Assembly (NCBI GenBank): GCA_021621525.1
Contig: JAJVUU010000047.1
Span: 1-14,773, forward strand
Source of the DNA: Caryophanales bacterium
Lineage (GTDB): Bacteria > Bacillota_I > Bacilli_A > RFN20 > CAG-288
DNA length: 14,773 nt
Reading direction: 5' to 3'
Below the pieces are notes generated by a model. It had not been told where the DNA came from. It searched no databases and saw nothing but the letters and a program-made list of their open reading frames with translations. Shown here one piece after another: positions 6,358 to 14,023 of the stretch (position 1 is the stretch's first letter; each line of letters begins with the position of its first letter). A program made the translations under genes and the position numbers.

Positions 6358-7880
6358 GCCTTATGTCCTCCGATCTGGTCGTTTCTCTCTTTTGTGGTGG
6401 CTTCTTCCAGAAGGTCTTCAACCTTCAATACGGCATTCTTGCCAAAGCGCTTCTTGATGGAGAGGAGAGCCTTCTGGACCTGAATCTCCTTCTCTTCTTC
6501 TTTTCTTCTTTCTTCATCTTCCTTCTTTTTGATATCCTCGTTATCAAAGAGGCTGAGCTGTACGTTCTCTTCTTTATTTTCCTGAATGACTTCTTCCTTC
6601 GTCTTAAGATGGTGTACGCCCAGATTGATTTTCCTTAGCAGAAGCGACCTGTTGCAGATCCTGTCATAGAGGGACAGGAACTGCTTTCGTAGCTCTTTTG
6701 TCGATGAAGTGTAGGGAAAACTCAGACTTCCGCTATCAGGCTTAGGCATGTCTCTTCCCATGTAGTCCTTCTTGATGGTTCCATGGAAGCTATCTTCCTT
6801 GAGATTGGATACGTCATAGATGAGAAAGAGGCTTACAGAGTCACATAGGAAATTCTTTTCGACAAGCTTCAGAGAGATTTCCTCAGCCATCTCGATGATG
6901 AGGGTTCTTGTCTTTAGATAGTCATAGGGACAGTGGATGACCTGGCCTAAGGAGAGAGAATTCTCTTTCGGATGATAGTCGTGGATATCCTTTATCGTCG
7001 TCGGCTCATATCCCCAGGCATGGTCGATGAGGAGTTCGGCGTTGACGCCGAATTCATCAAAGAGAAGGTCTTCGTTGTAATAGTCATCGTCTGATCCCAG
7101 ACTGCATCTGGCGATGTCACCCATGGTATATAGACCCATGCGTTCCAATCTTTTCTCATATCCTTTTCCGACTCTCCAGAAGTCACTCAGAGGTCTGTGA
7201 CTCCACAGTTTCTTCTGGTAGCTTGATTCGTCCAGTTCAGCGATTCTTACGCCCTCCTTGTCTGCTTTGACATGCTTGGCGATGATGTCCATGGCAACCT
7301 TGGCAAGATACATGTTGCTTCCGATACCTCCGGTAGCGGAGATACCCGTCTTTTGATAGATGTCCCTGATGATGTTTCTGCATAGCTCATGGGTATCCAA
7401 ATTGACGTTCTTCAAATAGTCCGTGACATCCAGAAAGGCTTCGTCGATCGAATAGACGTGGATGTCTTCCTTTGCGACATATTTCAGATAGATGGCGTAG
7501 ATGTCGCTGCTGACTTCGATATATCGATGCATCCTGGGTGTTGCCGTGATGTAGTCCAGAGCAAGTTCATCGTTGTTTCGTAAGATGTCATCATCGACAC
7601 TCTTTCCAAGGAAATCAGGATAGGGACATTTCTTTTTCCTTTCCTGATTGATCTGCTTCACTTTTTCGATGACTTCAAAAAGCCTTGATCTTCCTTTTAG
7701 GCCATAGGCCTTCAAAGAAGGGGATACGGCTAGGCAGATGGTCTTCTCCGTCCTTGACAAGTCGGCTACGACGAGATTGGTCTTCAAAGGGTCGAGATGT
7801 CTTTCGACACATTCGACCGAGGCATAGAAAGATTTCAGGTCAATGCAGAGATACGTTCTTTTTTTCATGGCGCAGTTCAT
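6354..7880 (-). CDS. Y-family DNA polymerase, UvrX/UmuC-like (translesion synthesis)
   Basis: 508 residues. Polymerase signatures: CIDLKSFYASVE (12-23, catalytic D14) and YSIDEAFLD (143-151, catalytic D146 and E147), then GGIGSNMYLAK (184-194) and the thumb region DFWRVGKGYEKRLERMG. QLSLF at 441-445 is a beta-clamp binding motif. The last 60 residues include a highly charged Lys/Glu stretch (448-470) and probable coiled coil, beyond the usual UvrX end. The protein copies across damaged bases and normally gives damage-tolerant, mutagenic synthesis. ATG 7880 and ATG 7868 (MKKRTYLCIDLK, the more family-like start) are both possible; neither has a strong ribosome binding site, and both lie inside the upstream membrane-protein gene, which suggests coupled translation. 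Such genes are often SOS-controlled, but no LexA-type box is seen before the operon. Confidence 0.92.
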   Translation of the reverse strand: MNCAMKKRTYLCIDLKSFYASVECVERHLDPLKTNLVVADLSRTEKTICLAVSPSLKAYGLKGRSRLFEVIEKVKQINQERKKKCPYPDFLGKSVDDDILRNNDELALDYITATPRMHRYIEVSSDIYAIYLKYVAKEDIHVYSIDEAFLDVTDYLKNVNLDTHELCRNIIRDIYQKTGISATGGIGSNMYLAKVAMDIIAKHVKADKEGVRIAELDESSYQKKLWSHRPLSDFWRVGKGYEKRLERMGLYTMGDIARCSLGSDDDYYNEDLLFDEFGVNAELLIDHAWGYEPTTIKDIHDYHPKENSLSLGQVIHCPYDYLKTRTLIIEMAEEISLKLVEKNFLCDSVSLFLIYDVSNLKEDSFHGTIKKDYMGRDMPKPDSGSLSFPYTSSTKELRKQFLSLYDRICNRSLLLRKINLGVHHLKTKEEVIQENKEENVQLSLFDNEDIKKKEDEERRKEEEKEIQVQKALLSIKKRFGKNAVLKVEDLLEEATTKERNDQIGGHKA

Positions 7881-8724
7881 CGATATAGGTATCCAAGGAT
7901 AGGGAGAGGATGTTCTTGGTATAGCAGTATAAAGGGACGAAGCATAGGAAGGAAAGAAGAGGTCCTAATAGGAAGTATAATACAAGGAAGATGAGATAGG
8001 ATAGAAGGTGGATGAGAAGATGACTCGATATGCTTGACAGAAGGCTTTTCATGCTGATTGCTTTGCTGAACTTCACCTTGCCTTTGGAAAAGATGATCCA
8101 GGATTTCAACAGGGAGAGGAAGAACTGAAGGAGAATCATGACAAGATAGGAAAGAATGGGTGCGATGACGTATCTTTCTGACAGATAGGTAGCCAAAGAT
8201 AGGATAGAGGATATCACCAGGGAATCCAAAAGCAGGGAGAGGATGCTTTGAATCAGCTTCTTCTGGATGTTCTTCTTATAGAGGATATAATGGGTGAGGA
8301 AGTTTGAAAGATAAAGACCCAGAAAGAGAACGGCATAGCAGATGATGAGATTTCTCTGAAGTTCTCTCTGCATCGTTCCTTCATAGATCTGAAGCAGGAT
8401 CTTGTCGGAACCGGATTCCATCTCGATCATGGAATTGATGCCTAAGAACATCTCCTGGAAGAATTCGATGCTGAAAAGGGTCTTCAAAGAAGGGAGGAAC
8501 CGATTCTTGAAATCCAGCTTTGAAAAGAGATTGCTGAAGTATTCGGCATAGGACAGAGAACCGCTGCCTAAGGAATCAGCATTCTCGATGAATGTCTTCA
8601 AGGTATCTTTGGATGTCAGATAGAGGACCAGAAGAGCGATGGCAAGGAAGGAAAAGAAGGTCAGAAAAGGAATCCAGATATACTTCAGGTTTGAAAAATA
8701 CCGGCGGAAGGTGTTCTTAAGCAT
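7840..8724 (-). CDS. Multi-pass membrane protein of unknown function
   Basis: 294 residues; I do not recognise a family. Hydrophobic segments lie near residues 14-36, 126-149, 157-181, 186-209 and 234-268 (long enough for two), so about six membrane passes. Between the first and second is a soluble region of about 90 residues, likely outside or inside depending on orientation; the basic N-terminus (KNTFRRYF) suggests the N-terminus is cytoplasmic. A basic loop KGKVKFSKAISMKS (214-227) precedes the last helices. No catalytic motif is visible. Start ATG 8724 overlaps the end of the alcohol dehydrogenase gene by 8 bases, and its 3' end overlaps the polymerase gene by 41 bases (29 if the later polymerase start is used). 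The tight packing places it firmly in the operon, but gives no function. Confidence 0.75.
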   Translation of the reverse strand: MLKNTFRRYFSNLKYIWIPFLTFFSFLAIALLVLYLTSKDTLKTFIENADSLGSGSLSYAEYFSNLFSKLDFKNRFLPSLKTLFSIEFFQEMFLGINSMIEMESGSDKILLQIYEGTMQRELQRNLIICYAVLFLGLYLSNFLTHYILYKKNIQKKLIQSILSLLLDSLVISSILSLATYLSERYVIAPILSYLVMILLQFFLSLLKSWIIFSKGKVKFSKAISMKSLLSSISSHLLIHLLSYLIFLVLYFLLGPLLSFLCFVPLYCYTKNILSLSLDTYIDELRHEKKNVSLH

Positions 8725-9922
8725 GGTTTGCCTGGATGAGGATGTTCGTCAGTTCTTCCTGGTCCAGGAGCCTTGGAACAGGATAGAGTGGATTTGCTTC
8801 CTTATAGGCGCGTCTGGATAGACTTGCGAAGTCCTCTTTTTTGAGCTGCCCTTGGAAGGAAGAAGGAATATCCATCCTTCTGTTCATGTCTTCAATCTCT
8901 GATATCAGCATATCAGCCTTGGATCTCATGGATACATCCTTCTTATCAAGATAGAAGACGTCATAGACTTCAGAGAGCCTTCTTTCCGCTTTCTTCCCAT
9001 AGGCTCTTAGGACATAGGGAAGCAAAATGGCGATACATCTTCCATGGGCGATATGATATCTTCCGCCGATGGCATGGGCCAAGGCATGGACATATCCGAC
9101 ATAGGCTCTGGTGAAGCTGACACCGGCATCAAAGGATGCCTCAAGCATCGCCTTTCCTGCATCTTGGTTGCTGCTATCCAGATAGAAGGAAGCAAGGTTT
9201 TCATGGATCAGCTTCGAAGCAGTCAAGGAGTATTCTCTTGTCAAAGGTGTGCTGCTACAGGAAAGATAGGCTTCCAAGGCATGGCAAAGAGCATCCATTC
9301 CGCAGTCGGCGATGACCTTCTTGGGAAGGCTTTTAAGAAACCTGTCATCCAGGATAGCATATTTTGGAGTCAAGACAGGGTCACTGATGGCAAACTTGTA
9401 GTTTTCCTCTTCTTGCGTGATGACAGAGCATATCGTGGCTTCCGAACCGGTTCCGGCCGTGGTTGCACAGGCGATGAGAAGAGGAGTCTTCTTTCTCACC
9501 TTGAGGATTCCGGCAAACTTCTCGAGAGGCTTCCTAGGATAGAGAAGACGTACGGCAAGAGCCTTTCCGGCATCCATGCTGCTGCCTCCGCCGATAGCGA
9601 TGATGCAGTCACATCCATTGGAGCGATAGAAGGTGGCAAGGTCCTCGATACTCTTCCTGTCAGGGTCAGAGGAGACTCTGTCATAGAGGAAAGGAGATAT
9701 GTTGTTGTCCTGAAGAAGACGGATGAGAGAAACCACTTCTTCTTTTTTGGATATCGTCTTTCCGGCAATCAGGACCGGTTTTGCCTTTTCTTCCTTCTTC
9801 AGGATTTCAAGGATGTCATTCAGGTTGTGAAAGACTTCCGGAATCGGAAAATGAATCAGCTTCGATAAAAGATACAGGGTCTTCTGGTATGACCGGAAGG
9901 CAATGGTTTTGATTGGGTTCAT
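8717..9922 (-). CDS. Iron-containing alcohol dehydrogenase (second, divergent copy)
   Basis: 401 residues. Type III iron-dependent alcohol dehydrogenase: GGGSSMDAGKA (111-121), TTAGTGSEAT (154-163), and metal ligands D210 and H214 (CGMDALCHALEAY), H279 (HALAH) and H293 (HIAHG), with the standard 14-residue spacing. It differs widely from the alcohol dehydrogenase at 1941-3155 and has a longer N-terminus (about 30 residues before PEVFHNLNDILEIL). It is probably a cytoplasmic NAD(P)-dependent oxidoreductase acting on small alcohols or aldehydes; the substrate is not predictable. AAGGA lies upstream of ATG 9922. Only four bases separate it from the Nudix gene, and its stop overlaps the membrane-protein start, so all are co-transcribed. 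Its presence beside a translesion polymerase is unexpected; removal of a reactive aldehyde is one conceivable link but pure inference. Confidence 0.9.
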   Translation of the reverse strand: MNPIKTIAFRSYQKTLYLLSKLIHFPIPEVFHNLNDILEILKKEEKAKPVLIAGKTISKKEEVVSLIRLLQDNNISPFLYDRVSSDPDRKSIEDLATFYRSNGCDCIIAIGGGSSMDAGKALAVRLLYPRKPLEKFAGILKVRKKTPLLIACATTAGTGSEATICSVITQEEENYKFAISDPVLTPKYAILDDRFLKSLPKKVIADCGMDALCHALEAYLSCSSTPLTREYSLTASKLIHENLASFYLDSSNQDAGKAMLEASFDAGVSFTRAYVGYVHALAHAIGGRYHIAHGRCIAILLPYVLRAYGKKAERRLSEVYDVFYLDKKDVSMRSKADMLISEIEDMNRRMDIPSSFQGQLKKEDFASLSRRAYKEANPLYPVPRLLDQEELTNILIQANHA

Positions 9923-9926
9923 GTCA

Positions 9927-10433
9927 TCAGTCCTTGAAATGATAATCTTTGTTTAGATAGCCTAGGAGGAATTCCTTGGCTAAGGAATCCGGAGCAATCT
10001 GCTCGACAGCCTCCTTGAAGGGAAACCATCGATAGGAATCGATTTCCCAGTCTGGAGATACGTTCTTGTCCTTGGCGATGAGGGTGAAGTTCAGCATGAG
10101 GGTCTCGCTTTTTTTGAAATAGTGGGAATGGTTGAAGAAGAATCTTTCTGATTGAAGACCGGTCTCCTCCTTGAGTTCACGAAGCAAGGCATCCTCGACA
10201 TCCTCTCCTTTGTTGACATATCCTGCGACAAGGATGTATCTATCCTGATGGTATTGCTTGATGAGAAGGATTTCCTTCTCATCGGGAGAGAGAACCAGAA
10301 GGGATACGGCTATGGAAAAGATGGGGAAGTGAAACTCCTTGCATGCCTTGCAATACTTCACCTTCCCTTCCATGGGAAGTTCTCTTTCGGAGAGCTTCTT
10401 TCCGCATTTGGGGCAGAAATCAAGTTCGTTCAT
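9927..10433 (-). CDS. Zinc-ribbon Nudix hydrolase
   Basis: 168 residues. The N-terminal zinc ribbon has C7, C10, C28 and C31 (CPKC...CKAC). A complete Nudix box, G-x5-E-x7-REL-x-EE-x-GL, spans residues 71-93 (GYVNKGEDVEDALLRELKEETGL), so a Mg-dependent nucleoside-diphosphate-X hydrolase is expected. The zinc ribbon plus Nudix arrangement recalls NADH pyrophosphatase NudC, but the SQPWPFPxS motif of that enzyme is absent and the protein is shorter, so the substrate is open (NAD-type, oxidised nucleotide or nucleotide sugar). Its start overlaps the DUF1653 stop by four bases (ATGA). Sitting in one transcript with a translesion polymerase, nucleotide-pool cleaning is an attractive but unproven role. 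Confidence 0.88.
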   Translation of the reverse strand: MNELDFCPKCGKKLSERELPMEGKVKYCKACKEFHFPIFSIAVSLLVLSPDEKEILLIKQYHQDRYILVAGYVNKGEDVEDALLRELKEETGLQSERFFFNHSHYFKKSETLMLNFTLIAKDKNVSPDWEIDSYRWFPFKEAVEQIAPDSLAKEFLLGYLNKDYHFKD

Positions 10434-10738
10434 AGCTTTGAAAGCTGTTCGAAGACGGATTGCTGTTCTTCCTTGGACAGCTTGGTCTTCTCAAACCGGT
10501 ATTCCTGATGGATGTCAGGGTATTTTTTCTTGTCCACCTTGGACATGAACATGTCAAGCGGTCTTACATACAGCCCGAAATCATCATAGAGAGCCTGGTA
10601 GACCATGACTTTCTCCTTTGTCTCGGAATGGGTTGCGATGCCGATGATCTTATAGAGATATTTCGTGGTATGAGGGTCGACCGTCTCTCTTTTGAAGTGT
10701 CTTACGATGTCGTTTGCTTCCAGTGTCCTGTCTTTCAT
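10430..10738 (-). CDS. DUF1653 family protein
   Basis: 102 residues. The motif order YLYKIIGIATHSETKEKVMVYQALYDDFGLYVRPLDMF (27-64) is characteristic of DUF1653: a small beta domain with 'A-HSET-E--VVYQ-LY' and 'VRP--MF' signatures. The C-terminal 20 residues form a probable amphipathic helix. Function is unknown for the family; it is often found next to unrelated housekeeping genes. ATG 10738 is the first gene after the extended -10 promoter, with AGGA about 10 bases upstream, so it heads the six-gene operon. Intracellular, no signal peptide. Confidence 0.85.
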   Translation of the reverse strand: MKDRTLEANDIVRHFKRETVDPHTTKYLYKIIGIATHSETKEKVMVYQALYDDFGLYVRPLDMFMSKVDKKKYPDIHQEYRFEKTKLSKEEQQSVFEQLSKL

Positions 10739-10763
10739 GTTTCTTTGCTTCCTGTGTGAAAAT

Positions 10764-10772
10764 ATTATATCA
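10764..10772 (-). promoter_or_regulatory. Extended -10 promoter of the six-gene operon
   Basis: On the minus strand TGA TATAAT forms a perfect extended -10, 26 bases upstream of the DUF1653 start. The position 17 bases upstream has no good -35 match. This is the only promoter-like element I find before the six genes; no GAAC-N4-GTTC (LexA) palindrome is near. Confidence 0.5.
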
Positions 10773-10802
10773 GGAAAAAGGATGAGGCGTAGAAGAAAGA
10801 AA

Positions 10803-10829
10803 GGAAAACGGCTACCCGGAGGCAGCCGT
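10803..10829 (-). terminator. Rho-independent terminator of the copper operon
   Basis: On the minus strand ACGGCTGCC pairs with GGGTAGCCGT (one G-T wobble), followed by TTTTCC. It starts on the last base of the csoR stop codon, so it closes the copA-copZ-csoR transcript. Confidence 0.7.
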
Positions 10830-11092
10830 CAGTCAGACATCCTGGAAAGGATGCCTTCGATTTCCTTCATCTTCTCTTTTAAATCCTCACTGTCTTTGCT
10901 AGAGATGACGCAGTGCTCCAGATGGGCCTTGATGATGTCGTTGTTGGCATGCTTAAGAAGGCTGATGACGGCAAGAAGCTGGTTGGAGACATCGATGCAG
11001 TAGCAGTCGTTGTCAATCATCCTCGAGATGCCTTCAAGCTGTCCTTTGGCGATGTTGATTTTCTTCTTGATGCTGTCGTGGTCGGCCTTCAT
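10829..11092 (-). CDS. csoR: Copper-sensing transcriptional repressor CsoR
   Basis: 87 residues starting at ATG 11092 (MKADHDSIKKK); longer readings would run into copZ. All-helical CsoR/RcnR-family protein with the Cu(I) ligand set C32, H57 and C61 (CYCIDV...HLEHC), the Cys-His-Cys triad that distinguishes CsoR from formaldehyde sensor FrmR and nickel sensor RcnR. Without copper it binds the operator as a tetramer and represses; Cu(I) releases it. It is the last gene of copA-copZ-csoR, one base after the copZ stop. Since the only operator-like palindrome lies before copA, it should repress its own synthesis together with the pump. The extra Cys30 next to C32 is not part of the usual triad. 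Confidence 0.92.
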   Translation of the reverse strand: MKADHDSIKKKINIAKGQLEGISRMIDNDCYCIDVSNQLLAVISLLKHANNDIIKAHLEHCVISSKDSEDLKEKMKEIEGILSRMSD

Positions 11093-11093
11093 C

Positions 11094-11303
11094 TTACTTG
11101 AGTCCTTCGAAGTGATACTTGGTCTTGGATAGAGCGTCTTTGATGGCTTCCATCTTGATCGGAGCATCACTTATGATACTCACCTCTCCCTTGACGTGAT
11201 CGGCTTTGACTTCCTTGACACCGGGAATCTGAGAGAGAGTCTCCTTGACATGCATCTCACAATGGGTGCACTTCATTCCTTTGACAAGAGCAATCTGTTC
11301 CAT
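11094..11303 (-). CDS. copZ: Copper chaperone CopZ (HMA domain)
   Basis: 69 residues, one HMA (heavy-metal-associated) domain with GMKCTHC (C12, C15), the Cu(I)-binding MxCxxC loop. It carries Cu(I) in the cytoplasm and hands it to CopA or CsoR. I chose ATG 11303 because MEQIALVKGMKC is the normal family start; an upstream in-frame ATG at 11327 lies inside the end of copA. AGGAGG sits 12 bases before ATG 11303, a long spacing. The start is 4 bases after the copA stop, so the two are co-translated from one message. The third-loop residue is K11 and Tyr is present near the C-terminus (TKYHFEG), as often in CopZ. Confidence 0.9.
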   Translation of the reverse strand: MEQIALVKGMKCTHCEMHVKETLSQIPGVKEVKADHVKGEVSIISDAPIKMEAIKDALSKTKYHFEGLK

Positions 11304-11307
11304 GATT

Positions 11308-13908
11308 TTATCTTTCCTCCTTTTCATGAACCATTTTCGGCATATATCCGGCCTCCCTGACGGCCTTCAGCAGGACTTCGTCATCGACATCCTGACTCAA
11401 GGTTATTCTAGCCTTCAAGGTGTCCAGGCTGACATCAGCCTTGGTGACACCTTTCAGGGATTCTAACGCTTTTTTGACATGGCTGACACAGTTTTCACAC
11501 ATCATGTCGCTGATTTTCATCGTCCTGACCTGAAGTTTGTCTTCGTTTGTGATGCTATCGAAAGAAAGACTCTCCGGGAAGGATGTCTTGGTATGCTTTC
11601 TTCCTGTCCTTTTGAAGGAATAGAGGTTCAATCTCAAGGCATTCAAGACGACACAGAGGGAACTTAAGGCCATGCTGGCAGCTCCCATCCATGGACGAAG
11701 CTTGGCTAGTCCGATGGCGGAGAAGCAACCGGCTGCAATCGGAATCATGACGATGTTGTAGAAGAAGGCCCAGAAAAGGTTTTCCTTGATGTTCTTCAGT
11801 GTCTGTCTGGAAAGCTGTATCGCCTTGAAGGCATCCATCAGGGTCGACTTGCTTAAGATCACGTCGGCAGAGTCGATGGCGATGTCGCTTCCGGCACCGA
11901 TGGCGATGCCGATGTCGGCCTGAGTCAATGACGGGGCATCGTTGATGCCGTCTCCGACCATGGCGACCTTTCCATATTTCTGGAGTTCCTTGATGACGGA
12001 GAGCTTTCCCTGAGGAAGCACGTCACTGATGACGTGATGGATATGGACCTCGTCTGCGATGACTCTGCTAGTGGTGGCATTGTCACCTGTCAGCATGACG
12101 ACCTCGATGCCACTCTCCTGTATCTTGCTGATTGCCAAGGCGGAATCTTCCTTGAGGGAATCGGCAACGAAGATGACACCAAGAAGGCTGTCTTCCCTGG
12201 CAAAGAAGAGCGGAGTCTCCCCTTTCTTGGCATGTTCCTTTCCTAGAAGGGCGACTTCCTCTGTCATGAGAGAGTGTTCCTTCATCAGAGATTCGTTTCC
12301 GGCAAAATAGGATACGCCGTCCATCGTTCCCTTGATGCCATGGCCAGGCAGGCTTTGGAAGGACTGGCAGGATGAGACAGGAATATTTCTTTCCTTTCCT
12401 TTTTCAGTGACGGCCTTGGAAAGGGGATGCTCACTTTTTGCTTCTAAGGAGCAGGCGATTGAAAGAAGATTCTCTTCGCTGATTCCGACAGGGCAGAGTT
12501 CCTTTACTTCCGGTTTTCCCTTGGTGATGGTGCCTGTCTTGTCAAGGACGACGAAGTCTACCTTGCCGGTCTCTTCCATGGCAGAGGCTGTCTTGAAGAG
12601 AATGCCGTTTTTGGCTCCCTTGCCACTTGCGACCATGATGGCTACCGGGGTTGCCAGACCAAGGGCACAGGGACAGGAGATGACAAGGACGGAGATGGCT
12701 CTTTCGATGGCATAGGTAAGTCTGGTCGTCTCTCCCAAGGATGAGACGAAGTCTCCTCCGAAGATGAGCCAGCAAAGGAAGACGAGAAGGGAGATAGACA
12801 TGACGATGGGAACGAAGATACCGGCTACCTGGTCGGCAATGCGACTGATTTTGGTTTTCGTCGATGAAGCCGTCTCCACCATTTTCACGATTTGATGCAA
12901 GGTCGTATCATTTCCAATCCTGGTTGCCTTGCAGGTGAGACTGCCGTTGAGATTTGTTGTTGCGGCAGAGACCTTGCTTCCTGTGCTTTTATCTGCCGGA
13001 AGGGATTCTCCGCTCAAGGCGGATTCGTTGACGCTGCTTTCTCCTTCGATGACGATGCCATCGACCGGGAAGTTCTCCCCCGGAAGGACGATGAAGGTAT
13101 CTTCAAGTCTCACCTCATCGATAGGGATGGTCACCTGTTTTCCATCTCTTATCACATGGGCATTCTTCGGCGCAAGGTCGAGAAGACCTTTGATGGCATC
13201 CGTGGATCTTCCCTTGGAATAGGATTCCAAGGTCTTTCCGATGGTGATGAGGGTAGGAACCATGCCTGAGGTTTCAAAAGAGAGGTTCATGCTTGCCCTC
13301 ATGACTTCGGACCAGTTGTTTTCCTTGGCATAGAAAGTCATGACAAACATCATGATGAAGGAATAGAGGAAGGATACTCCGCTACCTAAGGCGATGAGGG
13401 TATCCATGTTGGGCTGTCTATGGATCAGTGCCTTGATTCCGGAAGTGAAGAACTTCCTGTTGACGAACATGATGACCAGGGCAAGGGACATCTCCGTCAG
13501 TCCGACAAGGAGCTCGTTTTCTCCGAATGCTCCAAGCGGAAATATCGGTTGATGGTATTGCATGTTCAGCATATATCCCATGCCGATATAGAAGAGGGGA
13601 ACAAGAAGGACGAGGGAGATAATCAGCCTCTTGAGAAGCTTTGGTGTCTCCGTGTCCTTGAAATCCTCATCAAGGCTTCCGGTCTTGCTTTTTGAGCCTG
13701 GAAAGCTTGCCTGGTAACCTGCCTTTTCCACGGCCTTGATGATATCTTCATCCTTGACGCTGTCTTCGTAGGATACAAGCATGGAACTGGTCAACAGGTT
13801 CACATTGCAGTCCTTGACGCCTTTCAGGCTTCTTACGGCCTTGTCGACATGTGCGACGCAGCTTGCACATGTCATGCCGGATACATGATATTTGATGTTT
13901 TCTTTCAT
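11308..13908 (-). CDS. copA: Cu(I)-exporting P1B-type ATPase CopA with N- and C-terminal HMA domains
   Basis: 866 residues from ATG 13908, with AAGGAG 6 bases upstream (a GTG 18 bases earlier is the alternative). Order: N-terminal HMA with GMTCASC (C14, C17); membrane helices; actuator loop with SGES (299-302); the transport motif CPC (412-414); phosphorylation DKTGT (D456); nucleotide-binding SEHP (492-495); GDGINDAP (652-659); then helices with YN (717-718) and M-x-x-S-S, the Cu(I)-type (P1B-1) set. A linker of about 40 residues leads to a second HMA at the C-terminus with MCENC (C804, C807), which standard CopA proteins lack. It pumps Cu(I) out across the membrane using ATP. First gene of copA-copZ-csoR, behind a CsoR-type operator. 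Confidence 0.95.
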   Translation of the reverse strand: MKENIKYHVSGMTCASCVAHVDKAVRSLKGVKDCNVNLLTSSMLVSYEDSVKDEDIIKAVEKAGYQASFPGSKSKTGSLDEDFKDTETPKLLKRLIISLVLLVPLFYIGMGYMLNMQYHQPIFPLGAFGENELLVGLTEMSLALVIMFVNRKFFTSGIKALIHRQPNMDTLIALGSGVSFLYSFIMMFVMTFYAKENNWSEVMRASMNLSFETSGMVPTLITIGKTLESYSKGRSTDAIKGLLDLAPKNAHVIRDGKQVTIPIDEVRLEDTFIVLPGENFPVDGIVIEGESSVNESALSGESLPADKSTGSKVSAATTNLNGSLTCKATRIGNDTTLHQIVKMVETASSTKTKISRIADQVAGIFVPIVMSISLLVFLCWLIFGGDFVSSLGETTRLTYAIERAISVLVISCPCALGLATPVAIMVASGKGAKNGILFKTASAMEETGKVDFVVLDKTGTITKGKPEVKELCPVGISEENLLSIACSLEAKSEHPLSKAVTEKGKERNIPVSSCQSFQSLPGHGIKGTMDGVSYFAGNESLMKEHSLMTEEVALLGKEHAKKGETPLFFAREDSLLGVIFVADSLKEDSALAISKIQESGIEVVMLTGDNATTSRVIADEVHIHHVISDVLPQGKLSVIKELQKYGKVAMVGDGINDAPSLTQADIGIAIGAGSDIAIDSADVILSKSTLMDAFKAIQLSRQTLKNIKENLFWAFFYNIVMIPIAAGCFSAIGLAKLRPWMGAASMALSSLCVVLNALRLNLYSFKRTGRKHTKTSFPESLSFDSITNEDKLQVRTMKISDMMCENCVSHVKKALESLKGVTKADVSLDTLKARITLSQDVDDEVLLKAVREAGYMPKMVHEKEER

Positions 13909-13922
13909 CGTAATCTCCTTAG

Positions 13923-13940
13923 ACACCCCCTAGGGGTATA
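13923..13940. promoter_or_regulatory. CsoR operator
   Basis: ACCCCCTAGGGGT (13925-13937) flanked by A/T, an imperfect C-run/G-run palindrome of the kind recognised by CsoR repressors. It covers the predicted transcription start and lies immediately before the copA ribosome binding site, so bound CsoR would block transcription. Confidence 0.75.
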
Positions 13941-13943
13941 TTG

Positions 13944-13972
13944 AGATTATTCTTTTTCATTTCAAAAGTCAA
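13944..13972 (-). promoter_or_regulatory. Promoter of the copper operon
   Basis: On the minus strand TTGACT (13972-13967), a 17-base spacer and TAATCT (13949-13944). Start of transcription is expected near 13937, within the CsoR palindrome, leaving a leader of about 30 bases. Confidence 0.75.
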
Positions 13973-13984
13973 CTGAAACGATTG

Positions 13985-14017
13985 AAAAACTCCCATGCCT
14001 GTCTCAGGCGTGGGAGT
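13985..14017 (-). terminator. Rho-independent terminator of the pyrophosphatase gene
   Basis: On the minus strand ACTCCCACGCCTG and CAGGCATGGGAGT form a 13-bp stem with one mismatch and a 3-base loop, followed by a run of T. It begins 7 bases after the ppa stop and separates ppa from the copper promoter. Confidence 0.8.
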
Positions 14018-14023
14018 CAGTTT

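Noticed and set aside
9044..9868. 274-residue plus-strand open frame opposite the second alcohol dehydrogenase
   Set aside because: Shadow of the codon pattern of the minus-strand gene, whose metal ligands and operon position are clear.
10739..10828. LexA/SOS box before the polymerase operon
   Set aside because: Looked for GAAC-N4-GTTC-type palindromes and found none, so SOS control is not claimed.
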